A stretch of 64,000 nt of DNA from Alphaproteobacteria bacterium (GCA_013203465.1 JABMNR010000017.1:33596-97595); one strand, 5' to 3'; counted from the first letter of the stretch, positions 18,510-27,708 are shown. The notes: generated by a model from the letters alone, not told the origin. Translations and numbers: made by a program.

Positions 18510-19814
18510 CTATGCGGTGCCGCACCAGTCGGCAATCACCACGGCTGTTGTTTGCACAAGCCGGACGAAATCGTCGACATCCACCCACTCGTCGCACAAC
18601 CCGTTCTGGGCCAGATTGCCACCGAGCGAGCCAATGCCGACGGTCGGGATACCCTTTTGCACCAACGGTACGCGGATATCGCTGGACGTGTGCATCGGGT
18701 TGACGGCGGGCTCGGTGCCGGTGACGTCGGTGATCGCCCGGCTGACGGTCTGATAGAGGGGGTGGTCGGTCTTGATCTCGGTACCGGTAACGCCGGACAG
18801 CCAGATGATATCCGGTGGGTTGTCCTTCATCCACGGATCGGCCGCGATAGCCTCCTTGATCGCGGCGTCGACCTCGGCCTGCACATCCAGCAGCTTCTCG
18901 GTCGGAGGATAAGAGATCGCACCGGCAATCTCGCAGACCGGCGACATCTGGGTCAGGGAACGGTCGAAACCGCTCTGGATCGCCGACACCATAACGTTGG
19001 TCGACCGGCCGACAGCGGCGTCGAGGGTCTGATGGTGGACCCGTTTGGCGCGCGCATCGCCAAGTGCCGTTAGCGCCTGATGCAGGACGATGGCCTTGTC
19101 GATCGGGTTGATGGCCAGATGGGCGAAGGCGGCATGGCCCGGTTCGGTGGTGTCGGGGCGGCGGCCAGTCACTTTGATGCGGAACACAAGTTGGCCTGAA
19201 GCCAGGGCCTTGATCTCGCGCAGCCCGACGCCTGACTCGGCCGGATGCAGATAGAGGGCGGCATCCGCGCTGTAGCCATTGTTGAGGACAGCGGTCACCC
19301 CACGCGCATGGCGCTTGCTCGGCGTGCTCGCCATGATGACGTCGCCGTTCAGGCGTGTCTTGCTGGCGGCGATGATGTCGAGCGCGCAAACACCGGCGGC
19401 AACGCCCATCAGATCATCGGCGACACCCCAGCCGTACATCCGACCGCCGTCGATTTCGGCGGCGAAGGGGTCATGCGCCCATTCCTCGGTCCGCGCGATC
19501 GGTTCACCGTCGGGATGGGCGAACATGATCAGGCTGCGACCGCCATTCGCCCCTGGAAAGCGGCCGATCACGCTTACCCGTTCGCCGGCGTGAATCGCGT
19601 GCTCCGAGGCGAATTCGTCCTTGAGCATCATGCCGACGGGATTGTAGGCGAGGTCCTCGATCGTGCAGCCGATCTCCGCCAGCCGCGCCGACACCAACGC
19701 CTGGACCGCGGCTTCACCGTCGCGTTGCGCCCGTACCAGATCGCCTAGGAAGCCGATCACCCGGTCGCGGCTGTCCTCAGCCTGTTTCAATAACCCGGTT
19801 CTGACATCGCTCAT
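18510..19814 (-). CDS. M20-family protein lacking the canonical metal and catalytic residues
   Basis: This 434-residue protein has the M20/ArgE-DapE two-domain layout: FAHPDGEP near residue 95, GWGVADDLMG near 130, and a dimerisation domain around 215-320. The usual catalytic EE pair is absent; the aligned stretch reads ASTPSKRHARG. The C-terminal zinc histidine region reads GGNLAQNGLCDEW, with Gln where the family has His. It may be a non-metal enzyme, a binding or scaffold protein, or act on an unusual substrate. The start at 19814 has GGAG 8 bases upstream. It is the last gene of the operon behind the fused dehydrogenase, 47 bases downstream of it. Confidence 0.75.
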   Translation of the reverse strand: MSDVRTGLLKQAEDSRDRVIGFLGDLVRAQRDGEAAVQALVSARLAEIGCTIEDLAYNPVGMMLKDEFASEHAIHAGERVSVIGRFPGANGGRSLIMFAHPDGEPIARTEEWAHDPFAAEIDGGRMYGWGVADDLMGVAAGVCALDIIAASKTRLNGDVIMASTPSKRHARGVTAVLNNGYSADAALYLHPAESGVGLREIKALASGQLVFRIKVTGRRPDTTEPGHAAFAHLAINPIDKAIVLHQALTALGDARAKRVHHQTLDAAVGRSTNVMVSAIQSGFDRSLTQMSPVCEIAGAISYPPTEKLLDVQAEVDAAIKEAIAADPWMKDNPPDIIWLSGVTGTEIKTDHPLYQTVSRAITDVTGTEPAVNPMHTSSDIRVPLVQKGIPTVGIGSLGGNLAQNGLCDEWVDVDDFVRLVQTTAVVIADWCGTA

Positions 19815-19861
19815 CGTCTGCTCCATATCCACGACGTGCCGTCGTTGTTGCCCGATGCCGG

Positions 19862-22840
19862 TCAGGCGAACCGCGCCATGCCGAATGGCGAAAGATCTCG
19901 TTCGTTGCGTCCCTCGGTTACCAGTTCCGCCGTCAGCTTGCCCATCAGGGGCCCAAGAGTGTAGCCGTTCGCGGTCGCCGCGATGAAGGCGCCAGGGCAA
20001 CCCGGCAACGCGCCGAGCAGGGGGGCGCCGTCGATGTTGACGTTCATCGCCGCCCAACTGCGGATCAGGTGCAGGCCGCCGACCGCTGGCACCGTGCGCT
20101 CGGCGACCCAGAGATTACCTTCGATGCTGTCGCGCAGAATGCGTGCCCGCCCAGTGATCGGGTCGTCTCCCGCCGTCCAGGCACCACCGATTATGAGATT
20201 GCCGTTCGAGGCTTGTTTCATGGTCAGATGCCGGTCGGCGTGGGCGACGAGCTGTTTGACGATGGGTGGAGCGGGCTCGGTCACCAGCATTTGCAACGGC
20301 GCCCCTTGTACCGGGATCGGTACCCCGATCATCCGGCCAAGCTGCGCCGACCAGCCGCCAGCGGCGATTACCAGCTTCTCTGTTCTGATGCGCGCGCCGC
20401 CGGCGGTGATGGCGATCCAGGCGTTGCCGTCCCGCTCAATTCCAACAACCTCGACCCCTGACGCGAACCGAGCGCCCCTGCGGCAGGCTTCGGCGACGAT
20501 GGCGGGAGTGCCCTTGAGCGGGTTGATCTTGCCTTCACCAGGGCAGTATGCGGCGACAACCATCCGATCGGAGATGAACGGTGCGAGCGATTTCAAATCG
20601 CTGCGGCCGATCACTTCCGTTTCAACCCCGACGGATCGCTCGGCGGCGACCTTCTGTTCGAGGTAAACCGCATCCGCCTCGTTTTCGGCGACCATCAGCC
20701 CTCCGGTTATGGCGATCTCGAAATCACTACCAAGGGTAGCCTCGATCTCTCGCCACAATGTCACCGCGTCGCGTTGCAGCGGCAAGGTCAGCAGGGCGGG
20801 AGTGCCGCCGGCCATCGCCTTGACGCCAAAATCCCACGAGAGCAGTTGGACATGCAGACTCCCGGCGTTGCCGCCGGAGGCTTGACTGTTCGGTGAATTC
20901 CGGTCGATGACCAGGGTGTCGAGGCCGGCGCCGGCGGCGTACATGGCCGTTGACGCACCGATGATACCGGCCCCGATGACCAGGAGATCACATGCCTCCG
21001 GCAGCGGTCGCGCATCGGCGATGCTGGTGGGTGGTCGGCTCGCCTCCACCTCCCTATGGCCGCCCCATTCCGGTTTCTCGACCAGCAGTGCGGCGGCCGG
21101 GACCGGTTTGACCGGATTCTGTGGCGCGAACAGGTCGAAGGGTTCAATCCGCCGGTTAAGGCGTCCCACCAGCATCCGGGCTGCCATACCTGAACAATAC
21201 CGGCCCTGGCAGCGGCCCATCCCAAGACGTGTCACCCGCTTCAGGCTGCCGAGATCGGTCACGCCCTCCGTGATTCGGTCCTGGATGTCACGCGCGGTCA
21301 CGTCCTCGCACCGGCAGACGATCACCGAATCCGGGGCTGACGGCTGTGGTGCGACGGGTCGAAAAAGCCGCCAGAGTGCCGCCTGAAAGCGTCGAGCACG
21401 TGCGAGGTTCCGTCTTGCGGCGACTTCCTCGGGCAATCGTTCTGCGCGGTCATCACCGTTCGTCAGAAACCGATTCGCTTCAAGGCCCGCCAACTGACCT
21501 TGCGCCAAAGCGGCGACGCTGCCACCCATGCCACCGCCATCACCGGCGATCCAGATGTTAGGCTGGCTGCTCACACCGGAATCGGTGCGCTCCGCAACCG
21601 GCTGACCCGTCGTCTGATCCACCGAATAGCGACAGCCAAGCAACCTCGCGAGTTCCAGCGATGGGGCCAGACCGTAGCCGAGACAGACCGCATCGACCGC
21701 GAAATGTCGGGGCTGTCCGGGTTTGTCCAGCGCGTTGACCACGGCTTCCTCGACATGGCCGTCGCCACGCAGCGCCGTCACCGCATGGCCGGTCAACAAC
21801 GGTACACCCGCGCGGCGCAAGGCGGCGCGATACCCGAGGCCTTTCAGCATCAGTCCGGGCGCGGTTGCGAATGCCCGGGTGACGTCCGTAACGGCATCCA
21901 ACCGCTCAGGTTTCGCGCTTTCGACCAGCGCCACGACGGAGACGCCAAGGCCACTGAGTTCGGCGGCAAGTTGCCAATTCAAGGGCCCGTTGCCGGCAAT
22001 GAGCACCCGATCACCCGGTGCGACGCGATAGCTGCGCAGCAGCGTTTGGGCCGCACCCGTCGTCATCACTCCCGGCAGTGTCCAACCTTCGATCAAGGAT
22101 GGAATCTCGTAGGCCCCCGTCGCTAGAATCAAAGCGCGCGGGTGGATCAGACTGGCGCCGGTGCCGTCATACAATCCGAGCGTCAGGCTGCCGTCGCTCT
22201 CCCGGGCGGCGTGCCAGACAGTGTTGGCGAGCCGGAACTCGACACCCGCGGCATCGGTGGCGGCGATCAATTTCGCGCCGTCCGAAAACTGTGGGTCGGG
22301 CGCCGCGTCATCCAGAAACCGATGAGACGTGCCGAGCTGTTTGTAGAATTGACCACCGGCGATCGATCTTTCGTCGACGACGACCACTTTTGTGCCCCGC
22401 CGCGCGGCGGCCAGAGCCGCAGCCAGCCCCGCCGGTCCAGCGCCGATCACGACGAGATCGGCGGGTGTGGCCGGGATAGCGCCGGAAGGGTAGGGCGCGA
22501 GGGGCTTCAAGCCATCGCCAACAGCGTCTGTCCAGGCGGCGTGGCGATGGGTTCTTACCTCCATGCCCGGCGTAACCGTCGTCATGCAAGCCCGTTGTCC
22601 GGTCTTTCCGTCGACCTCGACCAGACACTCCTGGCAGACACCGATACCGCAGAACAGGCCGCGTGGCGCTTTGGTGGCGGTGCGCCGCTGAGCGTTGCGT
22701 CCGGCGGCGATCAAGGCGGCGGCGACGGTTTCGCCGGCGACTGCCTTGATCGTGTCGCCATCAAAGCTGAATATGACGGGCTCGCCCGTTCGGACAATGC
22801 CCGGACCTGTCAGTCGCCGCGATGCGACGGGTGCGGTCAT
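19862..22840 (-). CDS. Three-subunit fusion: 2Fe-2S ferredoxin / FAD-NAD oxidoreductase with BFD domain / DAO-type FAD oxidase
   Basis: This 992-residue flavo-iron-sulphur protein joins what are normally three subunits (HcnA, HcnB, HcnC in cyanide synthase; the same set in D-hydroxyproline and opine dehydrogenases). Residues 20-100 form a 2Fe-2S domain with Cys64, 69, 72 and 85. Residues 128-470 form a pyridine-nucleotide-disulphide-type FAD domain (GAGPAG at 133-138). A BFD-like 2Fe-2S domain has Cys509, 511, 544 and 549. Residues 617-992 form a DAO-family FAD domain (GAGIIG at 622-627). It probably oxidises the C-N bond of a secondary or D-amino acid and passes electrons through both clusters to a quinone (inference). 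The start is one base inside the DHDPS stop (TGATG). Confidence 0.9.
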   Translation of the reverse strand: MTAPVASRRLTGPGIVRTGEPVIFSFDGDTIKAVAGETVAAALIAAGRNAQRRTATKAPRGLFCGIGVCQECLVEVDGKTGQRACMTTVTPGMEVRTHRHAAWTDAVGDGLKPLAPYPSGAIPATPADLVVIGAGPAGLAAALAAARRGTKVVVVDERSIAGGQFYKQLGTSHRFLDDAAPDPQFSDGAKLIAATDAAGVEFRLANTVWHAARESDGSLTLGLYDGTGASLIHPRALILATGAYEIPSLIEGWTLPGVMTTGAAQTLLRSYRVAPGDRVLIAGNGPLNWQLAAELSGLGVSVVALVESAKPERLDAVTDVTRAFATAPGLMLKGLGYRAALRRAGVPLLTGHAVTALRGDGHVEEAVVNALDKPGQPRHFAVDAVCLGYGLAPSLELARLLGCRYSVDQTTGQPVAERTDSGVSSQPNIWIAGDGGGMGGSVAALAQGQLAGLEANRFLTNGDDRAERLPEEVAARRNLARARRFQAALWRLFRPVAPQPSAPDSVIVCRCEDVTARDIQDRITEGVTDLGSLKRVTRLGMGRCQGRYCSGMAARMLVGRLNRRIEPFDLFAPQNPVKPVPAAALLVEKPEWGGHREVEASRPPTSIADARPLPEACDLLVIGAGIIGASTAMYAAGAGLDTLVIDRNSPNSQASGGNAGSLHVQLLSWDFGVKAMAGGTPALLTLPLQRDAVTLWREIEATLGSDFEIAITGGLMVAENEADAVYLEQKVAAERSVGVETEVIGRSDLKSLAPFISDRMVVAAYCPGEGKINPLKGTPAIVAEACRRGARFASGVEVVGIERDGNAWIAITAGGARIRTEKLVIAAGGWSAQLGRMIGVPIPVQGAPLQMLVTEPAPPIVKQLVAHADRHLTMKQASNGNLIIGGAWTAGDDPITGRARILRDSIEGNLWVAERTVPAVGGLHLIRSWAAMNVNIDGAPLLGALPGCPGAFIAATANGYTLGPLMGKLTAELVTEGRNERDLSPFGMARFA

Positions 22841-23736
22841 CAGGTCACCGCGAGGGTCTTGATCTGGAGACTTTCGAGGGTGCGTCGTACCGCTTCCCAC
22901 TCGGTTTGGGGCAGGGGAAGCCGGGGCGATCGCGGGTTGCCCATCGGCATCCCCATCATGGTCAGAGCCGCTTTCGACGCGGTGACGTATCGATGCCCGG
23001 CGACCATTCGGATCACCGGCAGGATGTCGCGATACAGTTTTCGCGCCGCGTCATAGTCCTGCTTGTCAGCGGTGAGGGTGAATAGTCGAGCGAAGGCGTT
23101 GGGCATAACGTTCGATCCGACCGCGACCCAGCCGACGGCGCCCTCGACGATGGACTCGAAACCGAGAATGCCGCCGAACACGGCCATCCGCTCACCGCAA
23201 AGATCGATGATGTCGCGTACTCGTGTCACCTCAAGGGTCGATTCCTTGATGTAGTTCACATTGTCGATCTCGCTCAACCGGGCAACCATCGGCGGCACGA
23301 TGTCGACATTGGCCGTCGCGGGGTTGTTGTAGACCATGATGGGTATCGAGATTGCGTCGGCAATCCGCCGGTAATGCTCGAACAACTCTTCCTCGGTCGG
23401 TGTCGAATAGAACGGCGGGATGATCATGACACCATCAGCCCCCAGGCTCTCGGCTTCGCGCGAGTAGCGGATGACGTCCTCGGTCGATTCCGCGCCTGTT
23501 CCGATCAAAACCGGTACCCGCCCGGCAGCGGCGCGGATTACCGTTTCGGCGACGGCATTGCGCTCCTCGTCGGTCAACGATAGGAACTCGCCCGTCGAGC
23601 CAAGCGGGATCAGGCCGTGGATGCCTTCCCGGATCTGCCAATCCGTAAAATCAGCCGTGGCTCGCAGGTCGACGGCGCCGAACCCATCAAATGCCGTTAC
23701 CGTTACCGTGTAGGTGCCGCGGAAAGTTTCTGTCAT
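22840..23736 (-). CDS. DHDPS/NAL-family class I aldolase or deaminase
   Basis: This 298-residue TIM-barrel enzyme uses a Schiff-base lysine. GSTGE at 46-50 binds the ketoacid carboxylate, Tyr136 (MVYNNP) and Lys164 (YIKEST) are the catalytic pair. The family covers dihydrodipicolinate synthase, N-acetylneuraminate lyase, KdgD and 1-pyrroline-4-hydroxy-2-carboxylate deaminase. Neighbours exclude lysine synthesis as the obvious role. Next to a hydroxyproline-dehydrogenase-type fusion, the pyrroline deaminase is the best analogue (inference). The start at 23736 overlaps the upstream stop (ATGA); the longer frame to 24120 is antisense-like sequence inside the upstream gene. Confidence 0.85.
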   Translation of the reverse strand: MTETFRGTYTVTVTAFDGFGAVDLRATADFTDWQIREGIHGLIPLGSTGEFLSLTDEERNAVAETVIRAAAGRVPVLIGTGAESTEDVIRYSREAESLGADGVMIIPPFYSTPTEEELFEHYRRIADAISIPIMVYNNPATANVDIVPPMVARLSEIDNVNYIKESTLEVTRVRDIIDLCGERMAVFGGILGFESIVEGAVGWVAVGSNVMPNAFARLFTLTADKQDYDAARKLYRDILPVIRMVAGHRYVTASKAALTMMGMPMGNPRSPRLPLPQTEWEAVRRTLESLQIKTLAVT

Positions 23737-24776
23737 TGCTCGGTTTCCTCGGACGCTCCCGGCATCGCCAGAATATGCAGGGGGTTTGCGCTGATAAGCT
23801 GATTGATCTCCGCCGCGGCAAAACCCAGGGCCTTCATCAGCGGCACGACGTTCCGAAACATATGGCCGTAGCCATGCCCACCCCATGTCAGCAGCCGGGT
23901 GCGGGTGCAGATGTCCTGACTGACGAGCACGCGGTGGCCGAGACCGCGTTCGAACATATCGCGGATCAGCCGCAGCCGGCCGCGGTCGGTCGGCAGCTCG
24001 ACATCGCCCATCCAATAGTGCGATTGCTCGATGCCGAAAAAATCCCACTCGACGGCGACGCCGGCCGCCGCCAATTCCGCGACCCGCTCGCCCGTGGGAT
24101 AGGTCCGGTCCATATGACACATGGCCACGCGCGACAGTTCGGCGCCTTCGTGGCCAAGGATATCAACGATCTCGAAGGGCGCGTCGGTGTGCCGCCCGGG
24201 ATGCACGCTGATCCCCGCTCCGGTTCGCCGGCTGGCTCGGGCCGCCGCCTTGAGCGCCCGCCGCTCGACCTCTTCCAGTGGTGCTGAGCAGCCGATCTCG
24301 CCGATGAGACCGGCTTTCACCGTGGTGCCGTCCAGGCCGGTGTCGACTTCCTGCACAAACCGCTCGGTCAGGCCGTCGACGTCCATCGCGTGGATGGCTT
24401 CATCCAGATAGGCCGCCGTATAGGTCCCGGCGCAAGCGACCACGGCGATCCCAGCCTTGTCGGACGCCCGTTGCAGGCCGGCCGGATCACGGGCCAAACC
24501 GTAAGTCGACTGGTCAACGATCAAATCGCCACCATCGCCGGCGAGGTGGCCGATCTCCTCGGTCGCGACTGCGACATCCTGCTGCAGCGCGTTTTCCGGA
24601 TTCTCGTTGGACCGGTAGTCGGTCTGCCAACGGTTCTTCGTGTCGATCGACTCGCAGCCGAGCAAATGCCGCCGGTCCGGCGGTACGATGTCCCAAAGCA
24701 CATGTTCGTGCATGAGGACATGGCGAAAATCATGCGCCGGAAGATCGCCACGAACGGTCCGGACGAAAGCGGTCAT
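23733..24776 (-). CDS. Phosphotriesterase-family metal-dependent hydrolase
   Basis: This 347-residue amidohydrolase-superfamily TIM barrel has the binuclear metal site in order: HEH at 23-25, a glutamate bridge in KAGLIGEIG near residue 155, histidines in SVHPGRH and MCHMDRT, and aspartate in VSQDICTR near 290. The Glu bridge resembles E. coli PHP rather than the carboxylated lysine of true phosphotriesterase. Family members mostly open lactones or cleave N-acyl or amide bonds. It is the first enzyme gene after the importer and probably acts early on the imported compound (inference). GAGGAG lies a few bases upstream of the start. Confidence 0.85.
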   Translation of the reverse strand: MTAFVRTVRGDLPAHDFRHVLMHEHVLWDIVPPDRRHLLGCESIDTKNRWQTDYRSNENPENALQQDVAVATEEIGHLAGDGGDLIVDQSTYGLARDPAGLQRASDKAGIAVVACAGTYTAAYLDEAIHAMDVDGLTERFVQEVDTGLDGTTVKAGLIGEIGCSAPLEEVERRALKAAARASRRTGAGISVHPGRHTDAPFEIVDILGHEGAELSRVAMCHMDRTYPTGERVAELAAAGVAVEWDFFGIEQSHYWMGDVELPTDRGRLRLIRDMFERGLGHRVLVSQDICTRTRLLTWGGHGYGHMFRNVVPLMKALGFAAAEINQLISANPLHILAMPGASEETEQ

Positions 24777-24906
24777 GGGACGCTCCTCCGACTACCCTCT
24801 TGTTCAATTAGAGAAAACGGGTTCACGTGAAGACGCAGAGCCACCGGGGGGGCTGGATTTCTCACCATCTGCTCGACGGGCCACACGACGCGGTACCGGC
24901 CGTGAC

Positions 24907-25743
24907 TTAGCGCAGAATCTTGGCGAGGAACTGCCGTGTCGCCTCGCTCTTCGGAGCGTCGAAGAACTCGGTCGGCGGCGCGTCTTCCTCGATCTGGCCG
25001 TTGTGCATCAGGATGACCCGGTCCGCCGCCGCCCGAGCGAAGCCCATCTCGTGGCTGACGACGATCATGGTCATGCCTTGCTTCGACAGATCGACCATCA
25101 CATTCAGCACCTCGCTGATCATCTCCGGATCAAGCGCCGACGTCGGTTCGTCGAACAACATGACCTTGGGTTTCATGGCCAGCGCCCGGGCAATCGCAAC
25201 GCGTTGTTGCTGGCCACCGGAAAGTTGTTTCGGGTAGGCGGTCTCCTTCTCCGGCAGATCGACGCGAACAAGCAGGTCGCGCGCTTCCGCCCGGGCTTTT
25301 TCCGGGTCCACGCCCAAAACATGGACCGGCGCCGCCGTGATGTTGTCGATGACACTGAGATGCGGGAACAGATTGAATTGCTGGAACACCACGCCGATAT
25401 CGCGGCGTTGGAACGCGACCTGCTTGTCCGTCAGTTCGACGAGCTTGCCGTTCTCCTCGCTGTAGCCGACAAGGTGCCCGTTCACGAAGATCCGTCCGGC
25501 ATCGATCGTTTCCAGATGGTCGATACAACGGAGCAGGGTGCTCTTGCCGCTGCCCGATCGTCCGGCGATAAGGACAACCTCGCCGAAACAGACTTCCAGC
25601 GTGACGCCCTTAAGAACCTGATTGTCGCCGAACGCTTTGTGGACGTTACGGGCGTCGACCATCAGATCGCCGCTGGACGGTGTCCCCGCGTTGCCGCTGG
25701 TTTTCTGTCGAGTCGATGCCTGCTGGTCGTTCATGGTGTCCAT
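24907..25743 (-). CDS. Polar amino-acid ABC transporter ATPase
   Basis: This 278-residue GlnQ/HisP-type ATPase has Walker A GRSGSGKS at 61-68, signature LSGGQQQR at 174-181, Walker B VMLFDEP at about 195-201, and the VSHEMGFA H-loop. An N-terminal extension of about 25 polar residues precedes the domain. It energises import with the permease and binding protein upstream. A 130-base gap without a clear terminator separates it from the phosphotriesterase-like gene, so transcription may continue. Confidence 0.92.
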   Translation of the reverse strand: MDTMNDQQASTRQKTSGNAGTPSSGDLMVDARNVHKAFGDNQVLKGVTLEVCFGEVVLIAGRSGSGKSTLLRCIDHLETIDAGRIFVNGHLVGYSEENGKLVELTDKQVAFQRRDIGVVFQQFNLFPHLSVIDNITAAPVHVLGVDPEKARAEARDLLVRVDLPEKETAYPKQLSGGQQQRVAIARALAMKPKVMLFDEPTSALDPEMISEVLNVMVDLSKQGMTMIVVSHEMGFARAAADRVILMHNGQIEEDAPPTEFFDAPKSEATRQFLAKILR

Positions 25744-25812
25744 ACCGGGTGTCTTCCTGTCGTCTTCGCTTTTGTGTGCGTCGCCGAGCGGATCATGGGA
25801 TGAGGTGTCCGG

Positions 25813-26517
25813 CTACCGTGGCATCGAAGCCGCCGCGACGCCCTGTACGCTTCCGCCGAACGGTTTGTCGTAATGCGCCTCGATGCGCTTCTGAATGGCA
25901 CCCCAGACCGAGGTCATGATCAGATAGCCGATCGCCGCGACGATATAGACTTCCAGCACCCGAAATTCGATCTGCGCCAATTGTTGTGCATGACGCAACA
26001 GCTCTTCCATCGAGATCACCGAGGCGAGTGATGAGGTTTTGAGCATGCCGTTAAACTGGTTACCGAGCGGCGGGATGATGACCCGTGTCGCTTGCGGCAA
26101 AATGACGATGCGCATCAGTCGACGATAATCCATCCCAAGTGCCCTGGCGGCGTCGTTCTGGCCGCGGTCGACCGACATGATCCCGGCCCGAACGATCTCG
26201 GCGAAGTACGCACCCTCGTTGACGGCAAGGCCCAGGATGGCGGATTCGATGACCCCGAGGCGAATGCCGATCTGTGGCAGCCCGGCATAGATAATGACCA
26301 GTTGGACCAACAGCGGTGTCCCACGCCACAGCCACACATAAAAGTCGGCGATGCCTCGAAGCACCGGGTTTTTCGACATCTTCATCAGGGCGGCCACGAA
26401 ACCCAGTGAACACCCGATCACCATCGATACCACCGACAGCCAGATCGTGGTCCAGGCTCCTTGCAGCATGTAGTAGCTGAACATGTACTCGAAGAACGAA
26501 TCCCAGCTCCAGGTCAC
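25813..26517 (-). CDS. Polar amino-acid ABC transporter permease
   Basis: This 234-residue HisM/GlnP-type inner-membrane protein has about five helices and the EAA-type loop around AARALGMDYRRLMR. Only one permease gene is present, so a homodimer is expected. The start is GTG at 26517 with AGAGG 9 bases upstream. It lies between the binding-protein and ATPase genes, separated from the former by a strong hairpin. Confidence 0.92.
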   Translation of the reverse strand: MTWSWDSFFEYMFSYYMLQGAWTTIWLSVVSMVIGCSLGFVAALMKMSKNPVLRGIADFYVWLWRGTPLLVQLVIIYAGLPQIGIRLGVIESAILGLAVNEGAYFAEIVRAGIMSVDRGQNDAARALGMDYRRLMRIVILPQATRVIIPPLGNQFNGMLKTSSLASVISMEELLRHAQQLAQIEFRVLEVYIVAAIGYLIMTSVWGAIQKRIEAHYDKPFGGSVQGVAAASMPR

Positions 26518-26550
26518 GTCGGATACCTCTGTGTCGTCTTTCCGGAAAAG

Positions 26551-26578
26551 CGCCGGTCACGGAAAGCCGCGACCGGCG
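26551..26578 (-). terminator. Intra-operon hairpin after the amino-acid binding-protein gene
   Basis: On the minus strand CGCCGGTC pairs perfectly with GACCGGCG (8 bp) around a 12-base loop that can itself pair CGG/CCG, followed by CTTTT. It lies 60 bases after the binding-protein stop and before the permease start. It is likely a partial terminator or mRNA stabiliser. Confidence 0.65.
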
Positions 26579-26641
26579 TTTGAGGTTGCCCCAGGCGCAT
26601 GCATTTCCCAGGGCGTCAGGGTCGGATGCGTCAGGATAGGA

Positions 26642-27517
26642 TCAGGGATTGTAGTAGTAGCGGATCTTGCCTTCCCACAGCTTCCACGCGTCGATCTTCG
26701 TGGTGCCGTAGGCATCCATCATTTTCGCGTAGGTGCCGTCCTCATACATGCTCTGGAGCGCCGCCGTGATGGCTTCCGCCAGCTTGATATCAACGGTCGC
26801 GAAAGCGCCCGGCGTGCCGGGCAGCAGGCCGGTCGCCGCTTTGGTGAATTTGCCTTGTTGCTGGTAGTAGGTGCCGATGGCGTCGCCGGCGAACACGGCC
26901 TCGACCTGTCCGGCACCAAGCGCGAGGAAGGTCTCGCCATAGGTGTTGAAGACCCGGATGTTCATGGGTTTCAGGCCCTGCTTAACCTGGGCGGCGTCCA
27001 TTTCGCGGAGCTTCTTTTCCTCGAAACCGGCGATTTCGACGCCGACCACATGACCGGCCAGATCCTCGGGTCCCTTGATGCCGAGCGGATTGCCGGCGGC
27101 GGCGATCAACGCAAGGGCATTCACGCTGTAGGGCGTGAGCTGCATCAGCTTTGAGCGCGCTTCGGTGTAATAGAGGCCAGTATTGATCATGTCCCAGCGC
27201 TTGTTCTGAAGGCCGGGGATCTGAACCTCGAACTGCACGCGCGCGTACTCCGGCTTGAGGCAGAGACGGCGTGCGATTTCGTTCCCAAGGTCGACATGCA
27301 ACCCGATGAGATTGCCCTGCTTGTCGATATATTGTTTCGGCGGGATCGTCGGGTTGATCGACATGGTGAGATAGCCGGCCTTGGTCACCGGCAGTGGTTC
27401 GACCGGGCATTTCACGGCAGACTGTGCCTGGGCCTGGGTCGCGATTGGCAGGACCGCCAGCATCCCGATGGCAAGAGCGAGCCTTGAGCATACCCCGGTC
27501 TTGAATAGTCCCTTCAT
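26642..27517 (-). CDS. Polar amino-acid-type ABC solute-binding protein
   Basis: This 291-residue periplasmic protein has a signal peptide ending near AQAQS and a bacterial extracellular solute-binding family 3 fold. It has two lobes, an early GYLTMSINPTIPPKQYID strand region and the hinge-side DLAGHVVGVE motif near residue 145. It is first in the operon with AGGAGG 6 bases before the ATG. The ligand is unknown. A small zwitterion such as an amino acid, betaine or opine fits the family and the downstream dehydrogenase. Confidence 0.9.
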   Translation of the reverse strand: MKGLFKTGVCSRLALAIGMLAVLPIATQAQAQSAVKCPVEPLPVTKAGYLTMSINPTIPPKQYIDKQGNLIGLHVDLGNEIARRLCLKPEYARVQFEVQIPGLQNKRWDMINTGLYYTEARSKLMQLTPYSVNALALIAAAGNPLGIKGPEDLAGHVVGVEIAGFEEKKLREMDAAQVKQGLKPMNIRVFNTYGETFLALGAGQVEAVFAGDAIGTYYQQQGKFTKAATGLLPGTPGAFATVDIKLAEAITAALQSMYEDGTYAKMMDAYGTTKIDAWKLWEGKIRYYYNP

Positions 27518-27708
27518 CGTAGCCTCCTGGTTTCTCTGTTCCGTATCAAGACGTTCCTCCCGGATTCAACGCCACCGGTTATGGTGTCGGACATGCAGAA
27601 CAAGCGCGTATGGCGGTATCCTTGTTCCGGGCTCTCGTTGGGGCCAGCGGGCTGCCCTCCTAGGCGAAAACGTATCGCCACAGATCTTTAGCATACAGTG
27701 CATATCAT

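Noticed and set aside
19862..22840. Hydrogen cyanide synthase
   Set aside because: The fused domains match HcnABC, but HcnABC-like sets are more often opine, D-amino-acid or hydroxyproline dehydrogenases, and the DHDPS, importer and hydrolase neighbours argue for catabolism.
22840..23736. Dihydrodipicolinate synthase of lysine biosynthesis (dapA)
   Set aside because: The family residues are shared, but the operon has only catabolic and transport genes.
24640..25803. 387-codon plus-strand frame over the amino-acid ATPase
   Set aside because: It is antisense shadow without a ribosome site.
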